A stretch of 64,000 bases of DNA from Planctomycetota bacterium. GTDB taxonomy: Bacteria; Planctomycetota; UBA1135; UBA2386. Below the pieces are notes generated by a model that had not been told where the DNA came from, did not search any database, and was given only the letters and a program-made list of their open reading frames with translations. Below, piece after piece: positions 45,818 through 54,760 of this stretch; the first letter of the stretch is position 1; each line of letters begins with the position of its first letter. The position numbers and the translations under genes are program-made. The stretch covers positions 1,302,001 to 1,366,000 of the forward strand of contig JADJWQ010000006.1 in the NCBI GenBank assembly GCA_016716265.1, in the 5' to 3' direction.

Positions 45818-47365
45818 TCAGCGCCCGCCGGCCGGCGGATCCGAGAAGAAGCGTCGCACCGCGTCGCGGTGGCGCGGGGCGAGCGAGCGACGGAACGTGG
45901 CCTGGCCGGTTCCGTCCTGCGCTGCGCCGGCGCCGAGCGTCGCGGCCGAGCGCTCCGGGTCACCCTGCGGATTGGCGCGGGCCGCGCCGACGACCTGCCA
46001 GCGGTCGGGCACGGCGGCACCGGGCGCGAGCTTCTCGGGGCGCAGCGCGGCGGTGTCGATCTCGCTACCACCGGACAAGCCGAGGTCGGCGTCGGCGCGT
46101 CCACGATTGACGCCACCGCGGCCCGGCTCGCCGTCACCGTCGGGGCCGGGGGTCGGGTCGAAGCCGTCTCCGCCGGCCGCACCCGGCAGCTCGGCCGCAC
46201 CAGGAATCGGTGCGCCGGCGCCACCGAGCAGGCCCTCCTTGGCGAGCAGTTCGCCGAGGTCCGGCAGCTCACCGGGCGACAGCGGGGGCCGATCCTCTGG
46301 GAGCCGCGCCAGGCGATCGCCAGCCGCCTCGCTCAACGCTCGCGCCAGGCGCTTCAGCTGCTCGGGGTCGAGGTCCAGGCCGGCTCCCGGCTGGCCGTTG
46401 GCATCGCCCTGCTCAGCGCTGTCGCGGCGCTGGCCCTGCGCGGACTCGCGCGATCCGCTCGCGCCGGCGGCGGCGCGCTCGATCGCCTCGCGCAGGTCGG
46501 GCGGCAGGTCCTCGAACAACCCGAGCTCCCCGGCACGGTCGACCAGCCGCGCCGCCTGCTGCCGCGCCTGCTCCGCCGTGCTCGGGTCGTCGCCACCCTG
46601 CGCGCGCTCGACCGCCGACTCGAGACTCGAGCGGATCGAGTCGAGGCCGCTGCGCTGCGACTCCTCCTCGAAGCGCAGCGCGTCTCGGAGTGCGTCGACG
46701 TCGCTCCACGCGACGGGATCCCCGTCGCGCAGACGCTCGCGCAGGGCCTCCGCGCGCCGCCGCAGCTCCTCACCACGGGCCTCGCTGATCGCACCCTGCT
46801 CGAGCGCCAGCTCGACGTCCACAGCGGTATCGGCGACCGCGACCGTCAGGGCTCGGCCGACCGACGCCTGGGAGGGGTCCATCGCGGGAGGCGGCAGCAG
46901 CGCGATCGCGGTGAGGAACGCCGCCGCGCCGAGCAGGCGCAGCGACGGGTCACCGAGCTGCAGCCGCGGTCGCGCCCTCTGGGGCGCGTCGCGCAGGCGC
47001 TGGTCGAGATCGCGACGCCAGGCACCGGCACCCGGGAGGTCGGCGACGAGCAGCAGACCGCGCAACCCGAGCCGCCGATCGAGCAGCGCGCGCGCCGCAC
47101 CGTCGTCGAGCGTTCCACGCCCGAGGCGCAGGATCGCGACCACGACCCCCGTGCACACCGGCACGAGCGGCCACAGCACCGTGCGCCGCACCAGCGCGTC
47201 GAGCGGCAGCCCGGCGACCCGCGCGGCGAGCAACGCAGCGCCGAATGCGAGCGCAGCCACGAGCGCACCGCGCGCGAACGCTTCGATCGCGACCGCGATG
47301 CGAACCCGCAAGCGCAGCGCGGACACCTCGGCTGTCGATCTGTCGCGCTCGGACATCGACGGCAT
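45818..47365 (-). CDS. Membrane protein with long helical/low-complexity tail
   Basis: A 515-residue protein if started at MPSMSERDRSTAEV (47365); the second Met at 47356 is also possible. The N-terminal 190 residues carry three hydrophobic helices (AFARGALVAALAFGAALLAA, LWPLVPVCTGVVVAILRLG, LLGAAAFLTAIALLPP). The rest is charged and helical (LRDALRFEEESQRSGLDSIR, AARLVDRAGELGLFEDLPPD). It then becomes Gly/Pro-rich and ends PRHRDAVRRFFSDPPAGGR. This layout resembles proteins that accompany MoxR/DUF58/VWA genes in other planctomycetes, but here it is 19 kb from that operon. No function is assigned. Confidence 0.75.
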   Translation of the reverse strand: MPSMSERDRSTAEVSALRLRVRIAVAIEAFARGALVAALAFGAALLAARVAGLPLDALVRRTVLWPLVPVCTGVVVAILRLGRGTLDDGAARALLDRRLGLRGLLLVADLPGAGAWRRDLDQRLRDAPQRARPRLQLGDPSLRLLGAAAFLTAIALLPPPAMDPSQASVGRALTVAVADTAVDVELALEQGAISEARGEELRRRAEALRERLRDGDPVAWSDVDALRDALRFEEESQRSGLDSIRSSLESAVERAQGGDDPSTAEQARQQAARLVDRAGELGLFEDLPPDLREAIERAAAGASGSRESAQGQRRDSAEQGDANGQPGAGLDLDPEQLKRLARALSEAAGDRLARLPEDRPPLSPGELPDLGELLAKEGLLGGAGAPIPGAAELPGAAGGDGFDPTPGPDGDGEPGRGGVNRGRADADLGLSGGSEIDTAALRPEKLAPGAAVPDRWQVVGAARANPQGDPERSAATLGAGAAQDGTGQATFRRSLAPRHRDAVRRFFSDPPAGGR

Positions 47366-47543
47366 TGGAACCCGAGCCCGCGCGCAGCGGAAGCCGGTGA
47401 CCTGCAGCGTCGCGCGCGGGCAGGTCGGGTGGCGCGCCCCGCCGGCGCACGTCGTGAGGAATCGCGAGAGTCCACCCCGATTCCGTGCGACCGACCGCGC
47501 GTGGCGGCCACAGGGAACCGTTCGCCCGGCGAGGCGGCGCCCG

Positions 47544-48512
47544 ATGGCCACGCCCCACGACTCCCTGTTCAAGCTCGTATTCTCGCAGCCCCACCACGCG
47601 GCCGGTGAGCTCCGGCGCCTGCTGCCGCCGCGCCTCGCCGCCGCCGCGCGCTGGGACACCCTCGAGCTCCTGCCCGGCAGCTTCACCGATCCCGCCGAAC
47701 CCGACCGCCACGTCGACCTGCTCTACCGCGTGGAACTCGGCAGCCGCCCCGCACTGCTCCACGTGATCCTCGAGCACAAGAGCACCGCCGACCGCTGGAC
47801 CGCGCTCCAGGTCCTCGAATACGCCACCCGCGTGCTCGCCGAGCACCGGCGCCGCCACCCCACGCTGACCCGGCTGCCCCCCGTCGTCGCCATCGTCGTC
47901 TACCACGGCCCGCACGGCTGGAACCGCGCCACCGGCACGCGCGAGCTGTTCGACGTCGACCCCTCGCTCCACACCGACATCGAGCGTTTCCTGCCCCGCC
48001 TGGACTTCCTGCTCGACGACCTGTCGCTCGCCACCGACCGGTCCCTGACCGCCCGCACCGGCACCGCACTCGCGCACCTGACGCTGCTGTGCCTGCAGCT
48101 CGTCCGCGACGGCGCACCGCTGCGCGACGTGCTCCGGCGCCTGCGCGATGCCGTCCTCGACGCCCGCGACGCCCCCGACACCGGCGCCGCACTGATCAGC
48201 GTGCTAACCTACATCGCCCAGGTCCGCGACCTGTCCGGCGCAGAGCTCCGCGACCTGGTGCTGACCGAGATCGGACCCGAGCTGGAGCCCGACATGACCT
48301 CCACCTACGACCAGCTTCTCAACCAGGGCCGCACCGAAGGTCGGGCCGAAGGCCGGGCAGAGATCCTGCTGGAGCAGCTGACTCGACGCTTCGGACCCCC
48401 GTCCGCCGAACTCGTCGAGCGCGTCCACACCGCCGATGCCGACGCGCTCCGGCGCTGGGCCACCCGGGTGCTCGACGCGACATCGCTCGACGACGTGCTC
48501 GCCGACGACTGA
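47544..48512 (+). CDS. Rpn-family PD-(D/E)XK nuclease (recombination-promoting nuclease/putative transposase)
   Basis: A 322-residue protein of the RpnA/YhgA-like family. It opens MATPHDSLFKLVFSQPHHAA, the standard N-terminus of the family. The PD-(D/E)XK core is present: Asp58 in RHVDLLYRV, then Glu77 and Lys79 in VILEHKST. After the nuclease domain there is a helical part and a short repeat QGRTEGRAEGRAEILLEQLT, also typical of the family. E. coli Rpn proteins are DNA endonucleases that raise RecA-independent recombination, and they are often mobile or duplicated. The ATG follows a gaggcgg box seven bases upstream. No terminal inverted repeats were seen around it. Confidence 0.88.
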   Translation: MATPHDSLFKLVFSQPHHAAGELRRLLPPRLAAAARWDTLELLPGSFTDPAEPDRHVDLLYRVELGSRPALLHVILEHKSTADRWTALQVLEYATRVLAEHRRRHPTLTRLPPVVAIVVYHGPHGWNRATGTRELFDVDPSLHTDIERFLPRLDFLLDDLSLATDRSLTARTGTALAHLTLLCLQLVRDGAPLRDVLRRLRDAVLDARDAPDTGAALISVLTYIAQVRDLSGAELRDLVLTEIGPELEPDMTSTYDQLLNQGRTEGRAEGRAEILLEQLTRRFGPPSAELVERVHTADADALRRWATRVLDATSLDDVLADD

Positions 48513-48518
48513 GCCTGC

Positions 48519-48539
48519 CGGGGGGCGGGCCCACCCCCG
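48519..48539 (+). terminator. GC hairpin after the Rpn gene
   Basis: cggggg at 48519-48524 pairs with cccccg at 48534-48539 around a nine-base loop. It starts seven bases after the stop codon and lies between convergent genes. Confidence 0.4.
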
Positions 48540-48674
48540 AAGCTCGCGTCGCGCGTCGACGGTCGCCCGGGTCGTCGCACCGCGGTTCGGAGATCTGCAC
48601 GACGCTGGCGCGCTCCTCAGTCCCGTCGACGAGCGGCGTAGCCTCCCGCTCCGCGAACCGGGTCGGCCGAGCGC

Positions 48675-49292
48675 TCATCGGGGCGGAAGGAACTCGGCCT
48701 CGCGCTCGTCCTCGGGGGTCGCCACCACGTCGATGACGTATCCGTCCTCGAGCCTGACCGCTCGGACGTCGTATTGCTCCCCGTCGTCGCTCGCGGTGAA
48801 GACGAGCCAGCGGTCGTCGGGCGACCACGTCGGCACGTAATGGTAGCCGGGACCGGTCGTGACGGTCGCTCGGTGCTCGCCATCGCGATCCATGACCACG
48901 ATCTGCGACCCCGACCCGGTCTCGGCATGACACGCGATGCGCGCGCCGTCGCTCGAGTAGACCGCACCGTACTCACCCTCCGGCGTCGCGGTCACGCGAC
49001 GCTCGACACCTGTCTGCACGTCGAGTTCGAAGAGATCGGGACGCTCCCCCACCACACGTGCGAGCAGGAGATGACGGCCGTCCGGCGACCAGTCACTCGG
49101 ACCGAGTGAGGACGTCAGCGGCTCGTGGGTGACCCGGCGCAGTCCCGAACCAGCTACGTCGATCACGCACAGGTGGCCGGGGAACGGGCCGATGCTCCCG
49201 AAGTCGAAGCCCCGCGTGGACATGAAGGCGACGTAGCGGCCGTCCGGCGACCACACCGGCGACACGTCGAAGGCGGGATCGTCGGTGAGCAC
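48675..49292 (-). pseudogene. Truncated PD40/TolB-like beta-propeller protein
   Basis: 205 residues from a GTG at 49292, the only start available: an in-frame TAG lies five codons before it. The sequence enters directly in mid-blade (LTDDPAFDVSPVWSPDGRYV) and contains about four PD40/WD40-like repeats with the motifs WSPDGRHLLLARV, YSSDGARIACHAETG and WSPDDRWLVFTASDDG. Full-length relatives are secreted and have six or seven blades. There is no signal peptide. It is best read as the C-terminal remnant of a longer gene, although a short expressed protein cannot be excluded. Confidence 0.6.
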
Positions 49293-49375
49293 ACGATCGA
49301 CGTCCGCCTACTGCTCCAGGACGTGGATCGACGCGATCGCTGGCTCGTGCGCGAGCCCCCGCGGACATCGACAGC

Positions 49376-50983
49376 TCACTCGTGAGAGCGGCTGTCCTCG
49401 CCGGGCGAGACCCCGGCGACACGCGGTTCGGGCGCGGACACCTCGTCCCGACCCGTCGACTGCCCGGATTGCCCGCGCGACGGTGGTCCATACGCGGCGC
49501 GCTCGGCGTCCCGCCTCAGGCCCTTCAGCATGGCAGGGAACACGAGCGAGTGGAGCGGCAGCACCGCGTACCAGTAGAGGATCCCGAACAGCCCGCGCGG
49601 CTTGAACCGCGCCGTCAGCGTGAGGCGAGTCGCTGCGAGATCGTGCCCGGAGGTGTCGCGTTCCGCGCCGCCGGTCGGCGAGCCGTCCGCGAGATCGAGG
49701 CGCAGCAGCGCGACGCCGGGCAGCCGCATCTCGGCCTGCAGGACGAGGCTCCGATCCGGAACGACGTCGACGACGCGCCAGAAGTCGAGCGCATCACCGA
49801 CCATGACCCGGTCCGGGTCGCGGCGCCCGCGGCGGAGTCCCGGCCCACCGACCACCTTGTCCAGCAGCCCGCGCAGGCGCCAGAGCGCCTGCCCGCCGTA
49901 CCAGCCGCTGTCGCCGCCGATGCGCTGGACGGTCCGCCAAGCGATCTCTCTTGGTGCATCGATGACGATCTCGCGACGGTCCTCGTACACCGTTCCCCCG
50001 GCCCAATCCGGATCACCCGGGATCGCACCGGCGTCGCTCCACGCCGTCTCGACGGCGTGCTCGCGCGACTTCCCGAGCGCGGCATCGATGGCCTCGCGCA
50101 TGGTCAGCAGGCGTTGTGGCATCAGCTTCGCCGCGCGGTCATCACGGCACACCGTGCGGTTACGGAGTCCCTCCGCCAAGGGGCGAGCGATCGTGTGGGG
50201 TACCGGCGTGACGAGGTGGATCCACAGCGACGAAAGGCGTGGGGTGAGCACGGGCACCGGGATCACGAGCCGACGACCGAGACCGCGCGCCTGCGCCATG
50301 ATCCGCATCAGCTCACGATACGAGACGATCTCCGGTCCACCGATGTCGAGGGTCTGGCCAGCGGTCGACTCGAGGCGAAGACACCCGACGAGGTAGCCGA
50401 GAACGTTGCGTATCGCGATCGGCTGCGACTCGGTCCGCACCCACCGGGGCGTCAGCATCACCGGCAGGTGCTCGACCAGGTAGCGCAGGATCTCGAACGA
50501 CGCCGAGCCCGAGCCGATGATCATTGCCGCGCGCAACGTCGTCACCGGTATCCCGGTCGAAGCGAGCCATCGTTCGACCTCGCGTCGCGACGCGAGGTGC
50601 TCGCTCAACGAGTCGCCGAGCTCACCGAGTCCACCGAGGTAGATGATCCGCTCCACGTGTGCCGCAGCCGCGGCACGTGCGAACGAGATCGCGAGCTCAC
50701 GGTCCTGCTGCCGCCATGCCGCGTCACTCGACATCATCGAGTGGACGAGGTAGTAGGCAGCGCGGACTCCGGTCAGCGCGCGAGTCAGGGTGCCGGTGTC
50801 GCGGAGGTCGGCGGCGACGACCTCGATGCCGGGATCGCGGCGCCACGGCCGCTCGTCGAGCTTCCGGGGCTCGCGCGCGATGCACCGCACGCGGAAGCCG
50901 GCGCGGACCAGCTCGGGCACGAGTCGCCCACCTACGTAGCCGGTGGCGCCCGTCACGACGATGGGGCGGGCATCGGGGATCAT
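49376..50983 (-). CDS. SDR NAD(P)-binding protein fused to DUF2867
   Basis: A 535-residue protein. The N-terminal Rossmann domain has the atypical-SDR glycine motif VTGATGYVGGRLVPELVRAG (residues 8-27), then AADLRDTGTLTRAL and the YYLVHSMM segment of the active-site region. From about residue 335 a DUF2867 domain follows (YEDRREIVIDAPREIAWRTV, GDSGWYGGQALWRLRGLLDK, DALDFWRVVDVVPDRSLVLQ). Such SDR-DUF2867 fusions are widespread, and their substrates are unknown. The start ATG overlaps the stop of a small upstream ORF by four bases. The C-terminal tail is polar. Confidence 0.87.
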   Translation of the reverse strand: MIPDARPIVVTGATGYVGGRLVPELVRAGFRVRCIAREPRKLDERPWRRDPGIEVVAADLRDTGTLTRALTGVRAAYYLVHSMMSSDAAWRQQDRELAISFARAAAAAHVERIIYLGGLGELGDSLSEHLASRREVERWLASTGIPVTTLRAAMIIGSGSASFEILRYLVEHLPVMLTPRWVRTESQPIAIRNVLGYLVGCLRLESTAGQTLDIGGPEIVSYRELMRIMAQARGLGRRLVIPVPVLTPRLSSLWIHLVTPVPHTIARPLAEGLRNRTVCRDDRAAKLMPQRLLTMREAIDAALGKSREHAVETAWSDAGAIPGDPDWAGGTVYEDRREIVIDAPREIAWRTVQRIGGDSGWYGGQALWRLRGLLDKVVGGPGLRRGRRDPDRVMVGDALDFWRVVDVVPDRSLVLQAEMRLPGVALLRLDLADGSPTGGAERDTSGHDLAATRLTLTARFKPRGLFGILYWYAVLPLHSLVFPAMLKGLRRDAERAAYGPPSRGQSGQSTGRDEVSAPEPRVAGVSPGEDSRSHE

Positions 50984-51249
50984 GTCAACGACCGCACCTG
51001 CGAAGGGACGAGCATGCCAGGCAGCATCAGCCGCGCGAGCCGTGACGGCTCGGGCCACAACCGACAGCGTAGACCTGGAGCGATCCGCAGGAAGACCGGG
51101 AGATCCAGACGTCGAAGTGCGGGTGCCAGCAGACGCAAGACGCTACGGGCCGGCCGACGCAGCCGCCATGCCGCGAGTAGTCCGGAGGGACGCACCTCGA
51201 GACCGCGCGGGTCGGTCACGAGTCGCGCCCTGCAGCCTGCAACGCGCAT
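50980..51249 (-). CDS. Small ORF overlapping the SDR gene start
   Basis: 89 codons, beginning MRVAGCRARLVTDPRG and ending in TGA within the ATGA overlap with the SDR gene. The encoded peptide is Arg/Leu-rich (PARSVLRLLAPALRRLDLPV), with third positions less GC-rich than in neighbouring genes. The overlap argues for a real, translationally coupled gene; the composition argues against. It resembles no family I know. Confidence 0.35.
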   Translation of the reverse strand: MRVAGCRARLVTDPRGLEVRPSGLLAAWRLRRPARSVLRLLAPALRRLDLPVFLRIAPGLRCRLWPEPSRLARLMLPGMLVPSQVRSLT

Positions 51250-51269
51250 GGTCAGCGCGCCGGCCACGA

Positions 51270-51488
51270 TCAGTTTGGGTGACGGCCGCCCTCGAGGTCT
51301 CGCGTACGGACGCGCAGGGTGCCGTCGATCGTCCATTCGGCGTGCTCGGCACGATCGCCCGTTCCGCTGGGCACCTTGATGCGGAGTCCGTCCATCTCGT
51401 AGGTGATCTCCGCGTTCCGTCCGGTGAGTCGGTCGTAGAGCCCGATCGCGAGGTCGGGCCAGCTCCTGGTGTGGGAAGTGTCGGTCAT
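51270..51488 (-). CDS. Small hypothetical protein
   Basis: 72 residues: it opens MTDTSHTRSWPDLAIGLYDR and continues with ITYEMDGLRIKVPSG and EWTIDGTLRVRTRDLEGG. The pattern suggests a small beta-sheet with one helix. Composition and codon use fit the genome. It lies 21 bases upstream of the next small ORF and in line with the SDR gene, so it may be the first or second member of that operon. No family is recognised. Confidence 0.55.
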   Translation of the reverse strand: MTDTSHTRSWPDLAIGLYDRLTGRNAEITYEMDGLRIKVPSGTGDRAEHAEWTIDGTLRVRTRDLEGGRHPN

Positions 51489-51869
51489 GATGCTCTGCTC
51501 CGATGTGGCCCGGGCTTTCGGTGCAACGGCCCGCTGGATGCAGGATTCCCACCGTCGACAGGCCGACCCCCTGGCGACCGGCTCGTCGCGGCCAGGCAGG
51601 ACTCGGGTATCGACTCACCGTCGACCTGCGTCCGCCTCCACGACCACGCACGACTCCTTCAGCAATGAGTTCGCAACGACGAAGCGCTCGAGGTTGCGCG
51701 GGAGCGCCTGCAGCTCGCGCCCTCGATCCTCGGCGACCGGCATCCGCACGGTGCGACCGCACTTCACGGCGCGGGCATCTTCGCTCTCTGCGCACGCGCG
51801 GCCGAGGAGGCAGTGGACGACTTCGGACGACTGCTCGAGCACGTCTCGAAGGCCCGTTCGACGCGGCGT
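51489..51869. other. 381-base gap with a marginal ORF
   Basis: The only candidate inside is a 75-codon minus-strand frame at 51615-51842, described separately. Otherwise I see no repeat or hairpin of note. Confidence 0.4.
51615..51842 (-). CDS. Marginal small ORF
   Basis: 75 codons opening MLEQSSEVVHCLLGRACAES, then MPVAEDRGRELQALPRNLER and FVVANSLLKESCVVVEADAG. Third positions are about 85% G or C, as in real genes here, and the peptide is protein-like. There is no clear ribosome site and no recognised family. It lies 126 bases upstream of the 72-residue protein. Confidence 0.35.
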   Translation of the reverse strand: MLEQSSEVVHCLLGRACAESEDARAVKCGRTVRMPVAEDRGRELQALPRNLERFVVANSLLKESCVVVEADAGRR

Positions 51870-53005
51870 TCAGAGCCCGAGCGTGAGGGGCGCCGGCGCG
51901 GACAGCTGCGGGCCGGACGGATAGACGACGAGTCCCTGCACCATGACCGGCAGGCCCGGCGGCAGCGCCGGCAGCGGGAACGTCGCCGTGCGGACTCCGT
52001 TCGCCGGCACGTTGCCGCCGTCGAGCACGAGGTTCGCGAGCTCGACCCACAGGTCGCCCAGCGCCCCGAGCGGAATCGGCTGCGCCGGTAGCGGACCGAG
52101 CAGTGCATGGCCGCGCAGGGCCCCGGGCGCGTGCAGTCGCAGGTCGAGCTGCGTCGCCGAGGTCTGCTCGGCGCGGATCGACGGCAGCCTGCCGATCGAC
52201 AGCGTGACGGTGCCGCTCAGCGGTGGAGCACCGGCGTGGGATTGCAGGGTGACATGGACGTCGACCGTCACCGTGGACGAGGTGCCGACGATCGCGGGCA
52301 CCGGGTTCGTCGAGGTCGCCGTGCCCGCGGCGATCACGGTCGCAGCATCGCCGGCGACACACAGCTGCCCGCTCGTGATCGAGACGGCGACCCCGGGGTC
52401 GAGGAAGAACGGCAGAAGCTCGGCAGCCCCCCGACAAGTTCCCTCGGCGAACCAGACCCGCGCATTGCGAACGTCGAGTGCCGCACCGCCCTGGACGCCG
52501 TCGAGCGTACAGCGCGTCAGCGCCACGTTGCTCCGCTCGATTCGCAGACCGGGAGGAGCACCGTGACGCCGTCGAGCGTCACGTTGCGGCAGCCGACGAT
52601 CGACGCGGTCGCGAACAGCGGCCCGCCGGCGACCACGTTCTCGACGTGGACGTGCCCTGCGCAGCCCGAGATCACCAGGCTGATCCCGCTGAAGGACGGA
52701 GCGAATCCACGGACCACGGCGCTCTGGCCGACAGGGACGTCGCGGATCTGGATCGACGAGAAGCGCGTACCCGCGATCGTCACGCCGGGATCGCCGAGCA
52801 CCCGCAGCCCCCTGTCGGCCGCGAAATTGCCATACACGCCTGCGCGGACGACCAACGTGTCGCCCGGCGCGGCCGCGTCGATCGCCGGCCGGATGTCGAA
52901 GAAGTTGCCGCCGCCGTTCGCGTCGACGACGAAAGTCCGCTGAGCGGAGGCCGGAGCGGCGAGCAAGAGGGCCGCACAGGCGGCGTGGCAGGTGGACCAG
53001 AGCAT
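51870..53005 (-). pseudogene. Secreted beta-helix protein gene broken by a one-base frameshift
   Basis: The first half reads from the ATG at 53005: signal peptide MLWSTCHAACAALLLAAPAS, then RTFVVDANGGGNFFDIRPAI and beta-helix turns to GCRNVTLDGVTVLLP. At about 52553 the good sequence jumps to another frame and goes on GLRIERSNVALTRCTLDGVQ to the C-terminal domain, which ends at 51870. One extra base in the run ctcctccc would rejoin the two halves. The intact product would be about 378 residues and matches the gene at 39387-40520 over its whole length, including the C-terminal domain. It is a recent pseudogene, a sequencing error or, less likely, a programmed frameshift. Confidence 0.8.
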
Positions 53006-53334
53006 GGGGCGCGCGCTCGGCAATGATCGTTCCGACGCCGGGGACTCGGGCAAAGCACCACGGAATCCGCCTCCGTCGTGGTAGCGGCGGTCCGCGTGTC
53101 GACACCGATGTCGGCCGCCGGATACCCCCGCCGTCGGTCGGGCTCCTGCGCGCGGCTTCTCCAACGACGACGCGGGTCGACCGATCGGCTCAGTGTGCGG
53201 CCTGCTACGATCGGACCATCTCTCTGCACCGCACGTGGCGGCGCGATCCTGCAGCACGGCAGAGGTCGGCGACCCCGACCTGCGACCTGCGTCGCCGCGC
53301 GTCGTGCGTCGCGCGTCGTGCCTCGGTGACCGTC
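53006..53334. promoter_or_regulatory. Divergent region upstream of the M50-like gene
   Basis: 329 bases without a gene. Near its right end a 12-base unit, cgcgcgtcgtgc, occurs twice (53296-53307 and 53310-53321), ending 13 bases before the ATG at 53335. It overlaps the place where a ribosome site would be; none is visible. Confidence 0.45.
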
Positions 53335-54624
53335 ATGGCGTCGTACCGCTGCGAGACCTGTGGGGTCGTCATCCCCGCACTCTGCCAGGTCGCCGGCGAC
53401 GACGCGCGTTGCGCGGACTGCCGTGACGCGGCGGCTCGCGTCGAGGACCAAAAAAAACTGCGGAAGCTGCTCTGGTGGCTCGGCGCCTTCGCACTCCTGG
53501 TGATCTACGGGCTCGCGGCGGGATGGAGCTTCGGGATCCGGCGTCAGCTCTTCGACTGGTGGCTCGGCGACTTCGCGGTGGTGGCGCTCGTGTCGCTCCT
53601 GCTGGTCTTTCCCCACGAGCTCGCCCATGCCGTCACGTGCCGGCTGCTCGGTGGCGACGTGCCCTGCATCGAGATCGGGCGCGGACCCCGCGGTTGGCGC
53701 CGGCGCCTGCTGGGGATCGACTGGCGGATCCGCTCGATCTCGCCGCTGGGATTCACGCGCATCAACCTGCTCACGCCACGTCGCTACCGGCTGCGGCAAT
53801 GGCTCGTGATCGCGGCCGGCCCGGCCGTACACGTGGTCTTCGCGGCCGGCGGACTCGTCGTCATGGCGACGGTCGACTCGCTGGTGTGCTTCTGGCTGGC
53901 CCGCGACTTCGTCCTCGCCAATGTGTTCGACCTCGCCCTCAATCTCTGGCCGCACCGCTGGACGACCGAGGAGGGCATCGCGGAGAGCGACGGTCTGCAA
54001 CTCGTCAGGACGCCGTTCAAGTCGCGCGAGTACGTGCTCGGCGAGCTGGCCGCGGCGTACGACCTCGCGAACCGCCAGGTGAGTCCGGGACCGGACGCGG
54101 AACGCGCCCGGCGGCGCATGCTGCTGCTCGTCGAGAGAGGTGATCTGCCGGCGACCGCGCGAGTCTTCCTGAGGTCGGGAATCGCGTGGAGCGACCTGCT
54201 GCTCGGCGACGAACTGGACGACGACGTAATGCACGTCGACGAGGCAGATCGGTTGTCCGAGGCGGCACTCACGGAAGCCGACCGCATCCCGGTGGCGTGC
54301 GACGACGCGGCCGGCGCGGAAGATCGGGCGGACTGGCCGGCGCTCCCGCTGAGGCGACTGTTTCCGACCATCGAAGGCACCCGCGGTTGCGTCCTGATCG
54401 CGCGCGGCGAGATCGAGCACGGTAGCCGATTGGTCCTCGACGCTCGTCGGCGGCTGCGGGACCGTCACCTCGCCGCGCTCTACACGTGCTTTCTGGCGCA
54501 CGGCGCGCGAAAGCGGGGCAGGACCCGCTCCGCGCAGGCCTACCTCACCGCGGCCCGGCGGCTGGACCGGACCTGTCCGCTGCTCACCGGGGCGGAGGGT
54601 GCCGCACCGCGGCAAGGCCGGTGA
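53335..54624 (+). CDS. M50-like membrane zinc protease with N-terminal zinc ribbon
   Basis: A 429-residue protein. The N-terminus has two CxxC pairs (CETC and CADC) forming a probable zinc ribbon. Helices follow at about 43-67 and 78-92, and the second runs into HELAHA (His94, Glu95, His98), the M50 site-2-protease signature. Further membrane segments include WLVIAAGPAVHVVFAAGGLV. The second family motif appears as NLWPHRWTTEEG-IAESDGLQ, with Asp219 as likely third zinc ligand. The C-terminal 190 residues are soluble and helical (TPR-like at the end: RSAQAYLTAARRLD). An A8 run at 53450-53457 encodes Gln-Lys-Lys. It may cut membrane-bound regulators; the target is unknown. Confidence 0.8.
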   Translation: MASYRCETCGVVIPALCQVAGDDARCADCRDAAARVEDQKKLRKLLWWLGAFALLVIYGLAAGWSFGIRRQLFDWWLGDFAVVALVSLLLVFPHELAHAVTCRLLGGDVPCIEIGRGPRGWRRRLLGIDWRIRSISPLGFTRINLLTPRRYRLRQWLVIAAGPAVHVVFAAGGLVVMATVDSLVCFWLARDFVLANVFDLALNLWPHRWTTEEGIAESDGLQLVRTPFKSREYVLGELAAAYDLANRQVSPGPDAERARRRMLLLVERGDLPATARVFLRSGIAWSDLLLGDELDDDVMHVDEADRLSEAALTEADRIPVACDDAAGAEDRADWPALPLRRLFPTIEGTRGCVLIARGEIEHGSRLVLDARRRLRDRHLAALYTCFLAHGARKRGRTRSAQAYLTAARRLDRTCPLLTGAEGAAPRQGR

Positions 54625-54760
54625 TCGCGCGGGGTCGGAGCAGTCGAGGTGCACTCCCGACGTCCAGCGGTACTCCCTCGGTGAATCGCGATGTCGGTCG
54701 TCGGGTGCCCGCCCCCCTGGGTAGCATGCGAGGTCCCGATTCGCTTCCCGGGACCCGACC

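Noticed and set aside
47366..48674. Insertion sequence boundaries around the Rpn gene
   Set aside because: No terminal inverted repeats or target duplications seen; the family is a nuclease, not a classical transposase.
53290..53325. Possible CRISPR-like or satellite repeat near gtcgtgc units
   Set aside because: Only two 12-base copies 14 bases apart; no spacers and no cas genes.
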